Shown: piece after piece, positions 1 to 9,007 of the stretch
Numbering within the stretch: position 1 is the stretch's first letter
How the letters are laid out: each line of letters starts with the position of its first letter
Source of the DNA: Chloracidobacterium sp.
Lineage (GTDB): Bacteria > Acidobacteriota > Blastocatellia > Pyrinomonadales > Pyrinomonadaceae
DNA length: 64,000 nucleotides
Assembly (NCBI GenBank): GCA_015075585.1
Contig: JABTUB010000001.1
Location: 868,001 to 932,000 of the forward strand
Direction: 5' to 3'
Notes under the pieces: generated by a model
The model's database searches: none
The model's input: the letters and a program-made list of their open reading frames with translations, nothing else
Told to the model about the DNA's origin: nothing
Program-made: the position numbers and the translations under genes

Positions 1-1
1 C

Positions 2-2854
2 GACGCGTCGGCCCGTGCGGCATTGGCGCATATCGAATGGCGCCGCCGCGATAACGATCCGGCAGCGAAAAATATTATCGTCACGTCCGCCGACGGCACC
101 GTGATAACCAATATCATTCGCGGCGATATCAATAACGAATTCGGCGATGTCTATTTCGAACCGGCAGCCGGTGCGGGTGTTTATTACATATATTACCTGC
201 CGTATAAAAAGGCGGGAAGCCCGAATTATCCGAAAGATTTTTATCCGCCGTTCGCCGAAACCGCCAATGCCGCGTGGGCGGTGTCCGCAAAAAATATCGC
301 AAAAAAAGCGAGCGTGACGGAGATACAATCCGTCGATGCGTTCAATTCGTTCTATCCTATGGAGGTTATCGCGACCCGTGCCGAAACCGACGCGATACTA
401 AAACGAAATGCCGGAAAATCGTTCGTCGTTTTTCCCGAAGACCGTATGTTCCCGATCCGTATGACCGATCATCTGCCGTCGCGTTGGGTGAACGGCGGCG
501 ACAAAGATTCGTTTGCGGGAAAGGCGAGACGCGGCGAATTTTATGTGTTCCAGCTCGGAGTTTTTGCGATAGAAGATCTCAGCAACGTTCGCGTTACATT
601 TGACGATCTCAAGAGCGGCGGCAGTGCTATTACGTCCGCAAATATGACGTGCATCAATACCGATGGAGTCGATTACCGCGGCGAACATTTTACGAAAAAC
701 GTCGATGTCGGTGCCGGATCGGTGCAGGCGATCTGGTGCGGGGTTGATGTTCCGGTCGATGCAAGACCGGGCAAATACACAGGAAAGGCCGTCATCTCCC
801 CGGAAGGTATGCAGCCGCAAAGCGTTTCGCTTTCGATAGACGTTTCAAATACGATCGCCGAAAATTCGGGCTTTAACGAACCAGCAAAACAAACGCGGTT
901 GAAATGGCTGAATTCGACGCTCGCACAGGAAAATACGGTCATCGCTCCTTACACGCCGATCATCGTGAACGGCGATGAACTAAGCATTCTCGGCCGAAAG
1001 ATCACGCTCGGCCCGGACGGTTTTCCCGCAAAGATCGAGACTTTCTTCACGCCCGAAATGACTTCGATCAGCACGACGCCAAAGAATATACTCGTCGCAC
1101 CCGTGGTGATCGAGATCGAAGGTTCAGACAATAGCGTTTTCGCAAAGTTGGCATCGCCGTTGCGGATCACGGAACGTTCGCCCGGCACCGTCAAATGGAC
1201 GGCCGCGAACACGCTTCCGAACGGCGATAAAAAGCTCACGATGGACGTCAGCGGCACGCTCGAATTCGACGGTGCGCTTTCGTACGAGGTAAAGCTCACG
1301 GCGAACGAAGACATCGACCTCAACGACATCCGTATGCGAATTCCTCTCGCAAAAGATGCGTCCGAATATATGCTCGGGCTTGGCGAAAAAGGACGCAAAA
1401 CGCCGGACGAACTGCAATGGAAATGGGACGTTGCGACAAAAAATCAGGACGGCGCATGGCTCGGTGCGGTTAACGGCGGAATGCAGTTCTCGCTTCGCGA
1501 TGAAAAATATGTCAGGCCGCTGAACACGAATTTTTATTTGCAAAAACCGCTGCTGCTTCCGGCTTCGTGGGGAAATGAAAACAAAGGCGGCATCGAGGTT
1601 TCGACCGACGGCGGCATTCGAACAGTTACGGCATACAGCGGTTCGCGACAAATGAAAAAGGGCGACGTGCTTTATTACAATTTCACGATGCTCGTCACGC
1701 CGTTTCACGCGATCGACACCGATCGGCAATGGGCGAACCGTTTTTATCACAAATATTCGCCGATCGACGAGATCAAGAAAACCGGAGCGACCGTCGTCAA
1801 TATTCATCACGCGACCGAGATAAATCCGTACATAAATTATCCGTTCATCGCCCACGCAAAGATGAAAGCGTACATCGACGAAGCCCATGCGAACGGCTTA
1901 AAGGTCAAGATCTACAACACCGTCCGCGAACTTTCGAACCGTGCGTACGAACTTCCGGCATTGCGGAGCCTCGGACACGAGATCTATTCGCCCGGCAAAG
2001 GCGGCGGTTTCCCTTGGCTTCAGGAACACGTCGGCGACGATTACATTGCGGCGTGGTTCGTGCCTGAAATAAAGGACGCGGCGATCGTCAACAGCGGTAT
2101 GAGCCGTTGGCATAATTATTATGTCGAAGGAATGAATTGGCTCGTGCAGAACGTCGGCATCGACGGAATTTATCTGGACGATGTCGCGTTCGACCGCGTG
2201 ACGATGAAGCGCATCAAACGCGTTCTGACCAAGGACGGACATCCGGGAATAATAGATCTGCATTCGGCAAATCAGTTCAACAAAAGCGACGGATTCAACA
2301 ATTCGGCGTTGCTTTATATGGAACATTTTCCGTATTTGAATCGGCTTTGGTTCGGCGAATATTTCGATTACGAAAATAATTCGCCCGATTTTTTTATGAC
2401 CGAGGTTTCGGGAATTCCGTTCGGGCTGATGGGCGAAATGCTTGAAAAAGGCGGCAATCCGTGGCGCGGAATGGTCTATGGAATGACGAACCGAATGCCG
2501 TGGTCGGACAACGCCGATCCGCGTCCGATATGGAAAGCGTGGGACGATTTTGGAATGCAAGGCACGGCGATGATCGGCTATTGGTCGCCGAATTGTCCGG
2601 TGCGGACAAGCAATGCGAACGTGCTCGCGACCGTTTATTCAAAGAAAGGAGCGGCAATGATCGCGGTCGCGAGTTGGGCGGAATCCGACACATCGGTCAA
2701 CCTGAACATCGATTGGGAGCGGCTCGGCATCGATGCAAAAGCCGCCGTTATCGAAGCACCCGCGATAGAAAATTTCCAGGCTGCTCGTCAGTACGCAGTC
2801 GGCGAAAAGATCGCCGTACCAAAAAACAAAGGCCTGCTGCTGATCGTAAAATGA
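2..2854 (+). CDS. Glycoside-hydrolase-like protein (DUF6067-type), 5' end outside window
   Basis: The reading frame is open from base 2, and the first possible internal start (TTG at 23) lies inside a conserved-looking stretch with a WRRRD motif, so the gene almost certainly begins upstream and is partial here. About 950 residues are visible. The N-terminal half is beta-rich and resembles the modules that precede glycoside-hydrolase domains in DUF6067/GH123-like proteins. The C-terminal half has TIM-barrel-like features, including the segment GIYLDDVAFDR near residue 720, where acidic catalytic residues would be expected. An extracytoplasmic role in polysaccharide breakdown is inferred from family resemblance. 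The substrate cannot be told. A signal peptide, if any, lies outside the window. Confidence 0.75.
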   Translation, partial: DASARAALAHIEWRRRDNDPAAKNIIVTSADGTVITNIIRGDINNEFGDVYFEPAAGAGVYYIYYLPYKKAGSPNYPKDFYPPFAETANAAWAVSAKNIAKKASVTEIQSVDAFNSFYPMEVIATRAETDAILKRNAGKSFVVFPEDRMFPIRMTDHLPSRWVNGGDKDSFAGKARRGEFYVFQLGVFAIEDLSNVRVTFDDLKSGGSAITSANMTCINTDGVDYRGEHFTKNVDVGAGSVQAIWCGVDVPVDARPGKYTGKAVISPEGMQPQSVSLSIDVSNTIAENSGFNEPAKQTRLKWLNSTLAQENTVIAPYTPIIVNGDELSILGRKITLGPDGFPAKIETFFTPEMTSISTTPKNILVAPVVIEIEGSDNSVFAKLASPLRITERSPGTVKWTAANTLPNGDKKLTMDVSGTLEFDGALSYEVKLTANEDIDLNDIRMRIPLAKDASEYMLGLGEKGRKTPDELQWKWDVATKNQDGAWLGAVNGGMQFSLRDEKYVRPLNTNFYLQKPLLLPASWGNENKGGIEVSTDGGIRTVTAYSGSRQMKKGDVLYYNFTMLVTPFHAIDTDRQWANRFYHKYSPIDEIKKTGATVVNIHHATEINPYINYPFIAHAKMKAYIDEAHANGLKVKIYNTVRELSNRAYELPALRSLGHEIYSPGKGGGFPWLQEHVGDDYIAAWFVPEIKDAAIVNSGMSRWHNYYVEGMNWLVQNVGIDGIYLDDVAFDRVTMKRIKRVLTKDGHPGIIDLHSANQFNKSDGFNNSALLYMEHFPYLNRLWFGEYFDYENNSPDFFMTEVSGIPFGLMGEMLEKGGNPWRGMVYGMTNRMPWSDNADPRPIWKAWDDFGMQGTAMIGYWSPNCPVRTSNANVLATVYSKKGAAMIAVASWAESDTSVNLNIDWERLGIDAKAAVIEAPAIENFQAARQYAVGEKIAVPKNKGLLLIVK

Positions 2855-2858
2855 TACG

Positions 2859-3329
2859 TTATGCTGCGGTAGAATGTTGTCCCGGTTCGTACGTCCCCGC
2901 AGGCGTGCGGAACGCGACGGAGAAGCGGTTCCAACCGTTTATCGCAACAATCGCAAGCGTCAGATCGACGAGTTCTTCCTCGCTGAATTCCTTTCGGGCG
3001 ATCTCGTAAACTTCGTCGGGAACGTGCGTTTTGCTTACAAGCGTTACCGCCTCAGCCCACTCGAGAGCCGCACGTTCACGCGGCGTGTAGAAAGGAGCCT
3101 CGCGCCAAGCGTCAAGCAAATACAGCCGCTGCTCGGTCTCGCCGCCAAAACGAAGATCCTTCGAATGCATATCGAGACAATACGCACAGCCGTTTATCTG
3201 CGAGACACGCATCTTGACCAAATGCAAGAGCTGCTCCTCGATCGCCGAAGATTGAAGGTAGTGCTCGAGCGCGTACATCGCCTTTAGCGTGCCCGGGCGT
3301 TTTGCATAAGCATCTATTCTCTGTTCCAT
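2859..3329 (-). CDS. AhpD-like / carboxymuconolactone decarboxylase family protein
   Basis: This is a 156-residue protein of the AhpD-like alkylhydroperoxidase fold. The diagnostic CAYC motif is at residues 48-51, with His55 four positions later and glutamates at 31-32 upstream, matching the E...CxxC...H proton-relay arrangement of AhpD enzymes. Family members use the two cysteines in peroxide reduction, often with an unknown electron donor. The ATG at 3329 is preceded by a GGAGGA ribosome site, and a TATAAT-type promoter lies just upstream. The stop codon is four bases from the end of the convergent glycoside-hydrolase gene. The physiological peroxide and reductant are not evident from context. 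Confidence 0.85.
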   Translation of the reverse strand: MEQRIDAYAKRPGTLKAMYALEHYLQSSAIEEQLLHLVKMRVSQINGCAYCLDMHSKDLRFGGETEQRLYLLDAWREAPFYTPRERAALEWAEAVTLVSKTHVPDEVYEIARKEFSEEELVDLTLAIVAINGWNRFSVAFRTPAGTYEPGQHSTAA

Positions 3330-3360
3330 TTCGGATTCCTCCGCGTGTATTACATCTTTT

Positions 3361-3389
3361 ATTATAGAACTCGTCGATAGGTACTACAA
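3361..3389 (-). promoter_or_regulatory. Putative sigma-70 promoter of the AhpD-like gene
   Basis: On the minus strand a perfect TATAAT (3361-3366) sits 17 bp downstream of TTGTAG (3384-3389). The -35 box is only half consensus, but the -10 box and spacing are ideal. The implied start of transcription is about 25-30 bases before the ATG at 3329. Confidence 0.5.
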
Positions 3390-3402
3390 TGGTTTCCGAA
3401 TA

Positions 3403-4179
3403 ATGAAAGCAATAATACATTCGATCAAAGATATGGCAGCGGTTGATATCTCGATACCGCTGGTGTTCGAGGGGCGGCAGCCGAACGCCTTTGGTGCGTC
3501 GAGGGCGACGGCTGAGGTGCTTGGCGATACCGGAAGCGGCTCAAGCGTTAACTACGCCTCTTACACCGTCACGCCGCATTGCAACGGCACGCATACCGAG
3601 TGTATCGGCCACATTACCGACGAAAGGATATCTGTGCGCGAATGCCTGGAGGATGTGCTGTTGGCCGCGGCCGTGGTTTCGGTAGAACCTGAAACGAACA
3701 CCGGCGGCGATCTTGTGATCAGCCGCAGAACTCTTGAAGAGCGTATCAAATCTGTCGCTGGATCAGGTGACGGAACAGAGGCGATCGTTATTCGAACGCT
3801 GCCGAACGACGCTTCAAAGCTTGAAAGGTTCTATGATACGAATTCCGCCGTGCCATACTTTGCGGCCGACGCGATACAGATGCTTGTTGATCGGGGCATT
3901 AGGCATCTCTTGGTCGATCTGCCGTCGATAGACCGGATGGATGACGGCGGAGAGCTTGCCGGGCATCGCATCTTTTGGAATGTAAAGGCCGGCAGCCGCA
4001 AGGTTGATGCGCAGGCTCGCATAGATTCGACTATTACCGAGTTGATCTTTGTTCCGAATGAGATCGCAGACGGTGAATACCTGCTCAACCTGCAGATCGC
4101 ACCGTTCGAGGCTGATGCCGCGCCGAGTCGTCCTGTATTGCTTGTATCAACTGACAGCGTGCTCGATCGCCGCCTTTAG
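3403..4179 (+). CDS. Cyclase family protein (kynurenine-formamidase-like metal hydrolase)
   Basis: The 258-residue protein matches the cyclase/KynB superfamily. The signature HxxGTHxE...H is seen as His59, Gly62, Thr63, His64, Glu66 and His70, which in the family bind a divalent metal. The usual HGGTHxDxPxH form is altered here: Glu replaces Asp and the Pro is missing, so the substrate may differ from N-formylkynurenine. No tryptophan-catabolism genes are nearby. The start is the ATG at 3403. A second in-frame ATG at 3433 begins just before the conserved ISIPL stretch and is also possible. The 3' end overlaps the convergent epimerase gene by 33 bases. Confidence 0.75.
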   Translation: MKAIIHSIKDMAAVDISIPLVFEGRQPNAFGASRATAEVLGDTGSGSSVNYASYTVTPHCNGTHTECIGHITDERISVRECLEDVLLAAAVVSVEPETNTGGDLVISRRTLEERIKSVAGSGDGTEAIVIRTLPNDASKLERFYDTNSAVPYFAADAIQMLVDRGIRHLLVDLPSIDRMDDGGELAGHRIFWNVKAGSRKVDAQARIDSTITELIFVPNEIADGEYLLNLQIAPFEADAAPSRPVLLVSTDSVLDRRL

Positions 4180-5040
4180 TTCAAGAAAACGGAATTCGAA
4201 ACCGCTGTCCATAAGGCGTGTGGGCGCGGCCCTTGTGCTGGTCAACAGCAATTCGTCGCCCATTTCGCCGAATATCATTGAAACCGCGAATTCGGGCAGC
4301 GGTATGAATGTCGGCCGATAAAGCACTTCGCCCATCACGCGTGTGAATTCTGCATTTGTAACGGCATTCGGGCTGACGGCATTGACGGCGCCGCGAAGGG
4401 CTTCATTCTCCATCGCGAACTCGATCACGCGAACGTGATCCTCGATCGATATCCAACTCATCCACTGCTTACCGCTGCCGATGACACCGCCGAGACCGAG
4501 TTTGAAAGGCAAAAGCATTGTGCCCAGAGCTCCGCCGTCCTTTGAGAGAACAACGCCGGTACGGAGCAGAACCGTTCGAATGCCTGCATCTTCGGCCCGC
4601 CGTGATTCGGCTTCCCATTCGCGGCCGACATCGGCCAAAAAACCGTGTCCGGCCGTGTCCGCTTCGGTCATTATTTCATCGCCGCGTTCGCCGTAAAAGC
4701 CGATTCCTGATGCCGCTACGAGCACCTTGGGGCGATGCTTCAGCTTTGCTAAGGTGTTAATGAGGGACCGTGTGCCGATAACTCGGCTGTCGCGGATGGC
4801 TTTCTTCTTTTCGTCCGTCCAGCGAAGCCCGCTTATGCTTTCGCCCGCAAGATGAACGACAGCGTCGATTCCTTCAAGCCGTTCAGGTTCGGCAAAACCG
4901 TCCTCGATCGACCACTTGGCCAGCTCGCTGCCTTCAGCATCCGATCGGGACGCGAGCAGCAGGTCGTCGCCTTTTTTGCGGAGTGCGGCCTGCAGCCGTG
5001 TGCCGATAAGGCCGCTTGAGCCGGTGATCAAGACCTTCAT
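4147..5040 (-). CDS. TIGR01777-type NAD-dependent epimerase
   Basis: This is a 297-residue short-chain dehydrogenase/reductase of the extended type, similar to E. coli YfcH. The N-terminal Rossmann motif GSSGLIG (residues 7-13) binds the dinucleotide, followed by the family's VVHLAGE segment near residue 65 and the C-terminal block seen in TIGR01777 proteins. The physiological reaction is unknown for the family. It lies at the end of a minus-strand run behind the cytochrome c gene (68-base gap). Confidence 0.85.
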   Translation of the reverse strand: MKVLITGSSGLIGTRLQAALRKKGDDLLLASRSDAEGSELAKWSIEDGFAEPERLEGIDAVVHLAGESISGLRWTDEKKKAIRDSRVIGTRSLINTLAKLKHRPKVLVAASGIGFYGERGDEIMTEADTAGHGFLADVGREWEAESRRAEDAGIRTVLLRTGVVLSKDGGALGTMLLPFKLGLGGVIGSGKQWMSWISIEDHVRVIEFAMENEALRGAVNAVSPNAVTNAEFTRVMGEVLYRPTFIPLPEFAVSMIFGEMGDELLLTSTRAAPTRLMDSGFEFRFLELKAAIEHAVS

Positions 5041-5108
5041 AGAAGCAATTTAACCACACATCGCCCGAAAGAGATATCGAAAGCACCTCAGCAGAGCCGT
5101 GCCACCGA

Positions 5109-5486
5109 CTATTTCTTCTCATTGCGGAGGTTATTCATAATGAAATCGGTCAGAGCGTAGCGTTCACGGTCCGTCAAGACGTTTCGGAACGGCATCATCC
5201 CTTGGCCGCCGTTTGTGATATGTTCGTAGATCTCCTCGCGGGTGTTGAATTGGTGCGGCCCTTCGCGCAGGTTCGGGACGACCATTCCGGTGTCAAGCTT
5301 TGCCCCCAAACCCTCTGAGCCGTGGCAAACGGCGCAGTTCTGACGATAGAGTGTTGCCTCGTAAGAGCGATCCGTAACGATCGAATAGCGGCTCGGCTCG
5401 GGCTGTGAACATGCGGCAAACAGAAGAACTGTTGCCGCAGCTATTACAAAAGGAGTTAAGAAACGACGACGACAGTAATGAGCCAC
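5109..5486 (-). CDS. Small c-type cytochrome, probable lipoprotein
   Basis: The 125-residue product has an N-terminal hydrophobic segment ending in the lipobox-like LLFAAC, suggesting lipid anchoring on the periplasmic side. One haem c site, CAVCH, is followed by GSEG. Near the C-terminus, GMMPFRNVLT supplies the expected axial methionine. The domain is the class I monohaem type used as an electron shuttle. Translation probably starts at GTG 5486. The AAAGGA ribosome site overlaps the stop codon of the upstream acyl-CoA ligase gene, so the two genes look translationally coupled. The redox partner is not evident. Confidence 0.85.
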   Translation of the reverse strand: MAHYCRRRFLTPFVIAAATVLLFAACSQPEPSRYSIVTDRSYEATLYRQNCAVCHGSEGLGAKLDTGMVVPNLREGPHQFNTREEIYEHITNGGQGMMPFRNVLTDRERYALTDFIMNNLRNEKK

Positions 5487-5489
5487 TTG

Positions 5490-7085
5490 CTATCCTTTTA
5501 TCTCTTCTTTCAGTGCGCGTTTGAAGATCTTACCGGTATTACCGATCGGCAATTCATCACGAAATTCGATGACGCGCGGGTATTTATTCGCCGCAATGCG
5601 CTCCTTGCACCACTCGATAAGTTCGACTTCCGTGAGTTCAAAGCCTTTATTTAGAACAACAAAAGCTTTGACCTCCTCGCCCAGCCGCTCGTCCGGGATA
5701 CCGATCACTGCGCAGAGCGAAACGGCGGGATGCGTTATCAGCAGTTCTTCGATCTGCCGCGGATAGACGTTATATCCGCCGCGAAGGATCATATCCTTTT
5801 TGCGGTCAACGATCGAGACGTAGCCTTCTTCGTCAATGATGCCGATATCGCCTGTATGGAACCAGCCGCTGCGGAATGCTTCGGCGGTCTCTCGCGGACG
5901 GTTGTAGTAGCCTTTCATCACATTCGGCCCGCGGATGACGATCTCGCCGCGTTCGCCGCGCGGCACTTCTTTATCGTCGTCGTCAAAGCATTTAACATCA
6001 ACTCCGAAGACCGCCTGGCCGACCGTGCCCGGTTTGGAAGCACGCTGAATGTGATTAAAGCACGCGAGGGGCGACGTTTCGGAAAGGCCGTATCCTTCGA
6101 GTACGCGTATGCCAAATCTCTCTTGAAACTCCGTGAGCAGGTCAACCGGCATTGGTGCTCCGCCGGACGTGCAAATGCGCATATATTTCTTGATCGCTGA
6201 GATGTCGTGATCGTTCGCCTTTACATACCGGAGCAGCGCCCAATACATTGTCGGAACTCCTATCCAGAATGTAACTTTCTCGGCAGCCATTGTGTCGAGG
6301 GTCGTTTTGGCATCAAAACGCGGCAGAAGAACGACGCGGTTGCCGCCGTAGATATTCGAATTCATCTGCACGGTCTGTCCCGTCGTGTGGAAGAGCGGCA
6401 ATGTTACGAGAACCGTCTTCTGCAAGCCGTCCGTAAAGTCGAGTTCAGGCAAATGAATGTCGTACGTCGCGATCACATTCGACCACAGATTCAGATGAGT
6501 CAATTCGGCGCCCTTCGCCTGGCCTGTGGTGCCGGATGTATAAAGGATCGCACAAGTGTCGAAAGGGCTGGTCGGGTATAGCTCAAATTTGTCGCTAATC
6601 GGAGCGAGCAAGCCGTTCAAGGCGCGAAAGCGGCTGTCCGGCGATGCTCCCGTCGGATCTTTTGTCATTACGATCAGGTCGCGGCAGGAATCGACCTTAT
6701 CAAAAGCGGCGGCGGTGTTGGCGAGCATCGGCAGCTCTTCTGTGCCTTCGAATACGAAAACCGCCTTTGCCTCGCTGTCGCGGAGCTGATATTCGATCTC
6801 ATCCGGTTTGAAAAGAACGCACAGCGGCACGACGGCGGCGCCGGCCTTGATAATGCCGTAATAAACTATCGGAAAATAAGGGAGGTTCGGGCAATTCAGA
6901 GCGACGTTGTCGCCGCGGCCGATCCCCATTTCGGTCAATAGGTTGGCAACTTTGTTCGTAAGGCGGTCAAGTTCGCCGTATGTCAAGCGAATATTACCGG
7001 CAACGATCGCCTCATTGTTCGGCGTAAGCTTCGCGTTGTGCGAGACCATCGCCGCCAAATTCAATACAGTAGCCGCATTCTGCAT
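5490..7085 (-). CDS. Long-chain fatty-acid-CoA ligase / AMP-dependent synthetase
   Basis: A 531-residue ANL-superfamily enzyme activates a carboxylic acid to an acyl adenylate and then to a CoA thioester. Visible motifs in order are the P-loop-like LYTSGTTGQAKG, GYGLSETSP, the TGD core motif in GWFHTGDIG, and the hinge and C-terminal domain with VDRKKDMILRGGYNVYP. The conserved catalytic Lys is in NTGKIFKR near the C-terminus. Fatty-acid substrates are most likely from the overall pattern, but aryl acids cannot be excluded. It has its own promoter inside the 3' end of nadB and is followed three bases later by the cytochrome gene. Confidence 0.88.
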   Translation of the reverse strand: MQNAATVLNLAAMVSHNAKLTPNNEAIVAGNIRLTYGELDRLTNKVANLLTEMGIGRGDNVALNCPNLPYFPIVYYGIIKAGAAVVPLCVLFKPDEIEYQLRDSEAKAVFVFEGTEELPMLANTAAAFDKVDSCRDLIVMTKDPTGASPDSRFRALNGLLAPISDKFELYPTSPFDTCAILYTSGTTGQAKGAELTHLNLWSNVIATYDIHLPELDFTDGLQKTVLVTLPLFHTTGQTVQMNSNIYGGNRVVLLPRFDAKTTLDTMAAEKVTFWIGVPTMYWALLRYVKANDHDISAIKKYMRICTSGGAPMPVDLLTEFQERFGIRVLEGYGLSETSPLACFNHIQRASKPGTVGQAVFGVDVKCFDDDDKEVPRGERGEIVIRGPNVMKGYYNRPRETAEAFRSGWFHTGDIGIIDEEGYVSIVDRKKDMILRGGYNVYPRQIEELLITHPAVSLCAVIGIPDERLGEEVKAFVVLNKGFELTEVELIEWCKERIAANKYPRVIEFRDELPIGNTGKIFKRALKEEIKG

Positions 7086-7116
7086 TATTTTAGTACTCTC
7101 AAAAGGACTTCAGTCG

Positions 7117-7145
7117 ATTTTATTGGGCTGCTGACGCGGTGTCAA
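7117..7145 (-). promoter_or_regulatory. Strong sigma-70-like promoter upstream of the acyl-CoA ligase gene
   Basis: On the minus strand, TTGACA (7140-7145, perfect consensus) is separated by exactly 17 bp from TAAAAT (7117-7122). Its -35 box and spacer lie inside the last codons of nadB, and the ligase ATG is at 7085. This suggests the ligase and cytochrome genes can be transcribed independently of nadB. Confidence 0.6.
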
Positions 7146-8703
7146 AATCCATCGCCGCGGCCGCCGCTATCGGTTCGCGGATGCGTTGGACGGAATGTTT
7201 CCGCCACGCCTCATTCTGTTCGGGAAAGTCGGTGCGAAAGTGGCCGCCGCGCGATTCTTCGCGCCAAAGGGCAGCGGTTGCGACAAGGCGGGCCAGCGTA
7301 ACGAAGTTCAGCGAAGCCGTGCTCAGCCTGGCCGATGCAATTTGGTCAAATTCGGCCAATGCACGCTTTAGCGAGCTGCCGTCGCGAACGATCCCGACGC
7401 GTTCCCACATTATCCGTTTTACGCGTTTACGGACGGCAGTGGAAAGATGAGTGCCGATCTCTGCGGCCGCGCCGGTGTTCGTTGCGGCCGCCGCGTGCGA
7501 CGAGGACAGCCGCTCGCTGTCCTTTGCCGCGGCCGTGCCCGCCCTTGCACCGAACACGAGGCCTTCGAGCAGCGAATTTGATGCAAGGCGATTTGCTCCG
7601 TGGACGCCCGTGCACGACACTTCTCCGGCGGCATAGAGGCCGCTCAGCGTGCTTCTGCCCCAAAGGTCGGTGCGTATGCCGCCCATTGTGTAGTGCGAGG
7701 CGGGCGAGACGGGCAGCATATCTTTTGTTATATCAAGTCCGAACTGCAGACAGGTCTTATAGATCTTCGGGAAACGTTCTTTAAGGAATCCGGCGTCGAG
7801 AGCTGTCATATCCAGCAGGACACTGCGCGTTCCCGTGCGTCGCATCTCGGCGATTATCGAGCGTGCGACGATATCACGGGGCGCAAGTTCAAGGCGCTCA
7901 TCATATCGGCCCATAAAGCGCTCGCCGTACTCGTTCCGTAGGATCCCGCCTTCGCCGCGCATCGCTTCTGAAAGCAGAAAACGCGGGGCACCTTCCACGC
8001 TGAGCGCCGTCGGGTGAAACTGTATGAACTCCATATCGCCCATCTCCGCGCCCGCGAAGTACGCCATCGCCATACCGTCTCCGGTTGCGACCGCGGGGTT
8101 TGTCGTATGCTGATAAAGCTGTCCGGCACCGCCCGTGCAGAGAATGACGGCCTTTGCGAACGCATCGCGCGGAGCGCGTAGTATCGGGTCGAGGAAGGTA
8201 ACACCGATGCAGCGGCCATCACGCACGATCAGGCGTTCGGTCGTCGCAAAAGGCGTCAGGTTGATCTTCTTCTCGGCGGCTGCACGGGCGATCAGAGAGC
8301 GGACGAATTCAGCGCCCGTCGAATCGCCGTGCGCGTGAAGGATACGCCGCCGCGAATGAGCCGCCTCTTGCGTAAAGATCAGGCTGCCGCCTTCGCGATC
8401 GAACTCAGTGCCCCACTCGATCAGCTGCGTTATGTAACGCGTGCCTTCGGTAACAAGCGTCTCGACCGCCTGCGGGTCGCAAAGCCCCGCACCGGCGACG
8501 AGTGTATCGCCTTCATGCAGCGCGATATTGTCGTCATCGGAGAGCACGACCGCGACACCGCCTTGCGCGTATTCGGTGTTCGACTCGCTCGCTTTATCCT
8601 TTGTAAGAACGGTTACATTCGCACCCGCCGAGGCTAACTCGATCGCCGAGCGAAGCCCTGCAACTCCGCTGCCGATGACGATGAAATCTGTCTCAAGGGC
8701 CAT
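7120..8703 (-). CDS. nadB: L-aspartate oxidase
   Basis: The 527-residue flavoprotein catalyses FAD-dependent oxidation of L-aspartate to iminoaspartate, the first step of de novo NAD synthesis. The N-terminal FAD-binding GSGVAGL is at residues 12-18. Other family motifs follow: EYAQGGVA, the substrate-loop segment HAHGDSTG, FIQFHPTAL, and SCTGVHGANRLASNSLLEGLVFG near residue 360. The C-terminal helical domain is present, so the protein is full length. The partners nadA and nadC are not in this window. The start at ATG 8703 fits the family N-terminus. Confidence 0.93.
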   Translation of the reverse strand: MALETDFIVIGSGVAGLRSAIELASAGANVTVLTKDKASESNTEYAQGGVAVVLSDDDNIALHEGDTLVAGAGLCDPQAVETLVTEGTRYITQLIEWGTEFDREGGSLIFTQEAAHSRRRILHAHGDSTGAEFVRSLIARAAAEKKINLTPFATTERLIVRDGRCIGVTFLDPILRAPRDAFAKAVILCTGGAGQLYQHTTNPAVATGDGMAMAYFAGAEMGDMEFIQFHPTALSVEGAPRFLLSEAMRGEGGILRNEYGERFMGRYDERLELAPRDIVARSIIAEMRRTGTRSVLLDMTALDAGFLKERFPKIYKTCLQFGLDITKDMLPVSPASHYTMGGIRTDLWGRSTLSGLYAAGEVSCTGVHGANRLASNSLLEGLVFGARAGTAAAKDSERLSSSHAAAATNTGAAAEIGTHLSTAVRKRVKRIMWERVGIVRDGSSLKRALAEFDQIASARLSTASLNFVTLARLVATAALWREESRGGHFRTDFPEQNEAWRKHSVQRIREPIAAAAAMDFDTASAAQ

Positions 8704-8878
8704 TTACTTGAACTTTAGCAAACGTTAAACCGCAAGTCTAAGAAAAAAGCCTCCCGCCGCCAAGAAACCGGTGTTATGAAGATGTCGAGCGTTGTCTTGT
8801 CGATCTTCGCGGCCGTTGCGGTTAACACTTCCCGCGTGACGGAAAATTGATGGCTTTTTTGGCTTTGTGTGTAGCCAA

Positions 8879-8890
8879 GGGCTTTAGCCC
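8879..8890. repeat. GGGCTTTAGCCC palindrome
   Basis: The 12-base sequence GGGCTTTAGCCC pairs with itself around a central TT. The same core, GGCTTTAGCC, recurs in the repeats at 49947-49962 and 51755-51770, so this is a member of the local hairpin repeat family. Confidence 0.7.
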
Positions 8891-8966
8891 ATGCTCAGGA
8901 TGCGGTGCGAATTCGGCAGAGTGTTTTAACGTCCTTTGTCTAGTTGGCTGGAGCCGGATCGGATAA

Positions 8967-8984
8967 AGCCCGCTAAAGCGGGCT
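8967..8984. repeat. AGCCCGC-TAAA-GCGGGCT hairpin
   Basis: A perfect 7-bp stem encloses a TAAA loop. The stem sequence differs from the neighbouring hairpins but the loop is the same, as elsewhere in the family. Confidence 0.75.
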
Positions 8985-9007
8985 GATAGCTTATTTATTC
9001 ACCTTTT

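Larger units (their letters stand above)
8704..9007. other. Intergenic region with dispersed palindromes
   Basis: This is the first part of a 511-base gap between nadB and the LysM gene. It contains no convincing gene. It holds two palindromes with a TTTA or TAAA centre (8879-8890 and 8967-8984) and leads into the 41-bp tandem array at 9008-9156. The upstream region of nadB is the first 100 or so bases; no clear promoter was seen there. Confidence 0.7.

Noticed and set aside
8776..8850. 24-codon reading frame MKMSSVVLSIFAAVAVNTSRVTEN
   Set aside because: It has a hydrophobic stretch but no ribosome site, no neighbours that would explain it, and it lies among repeats. Length is too short to support without conservation.
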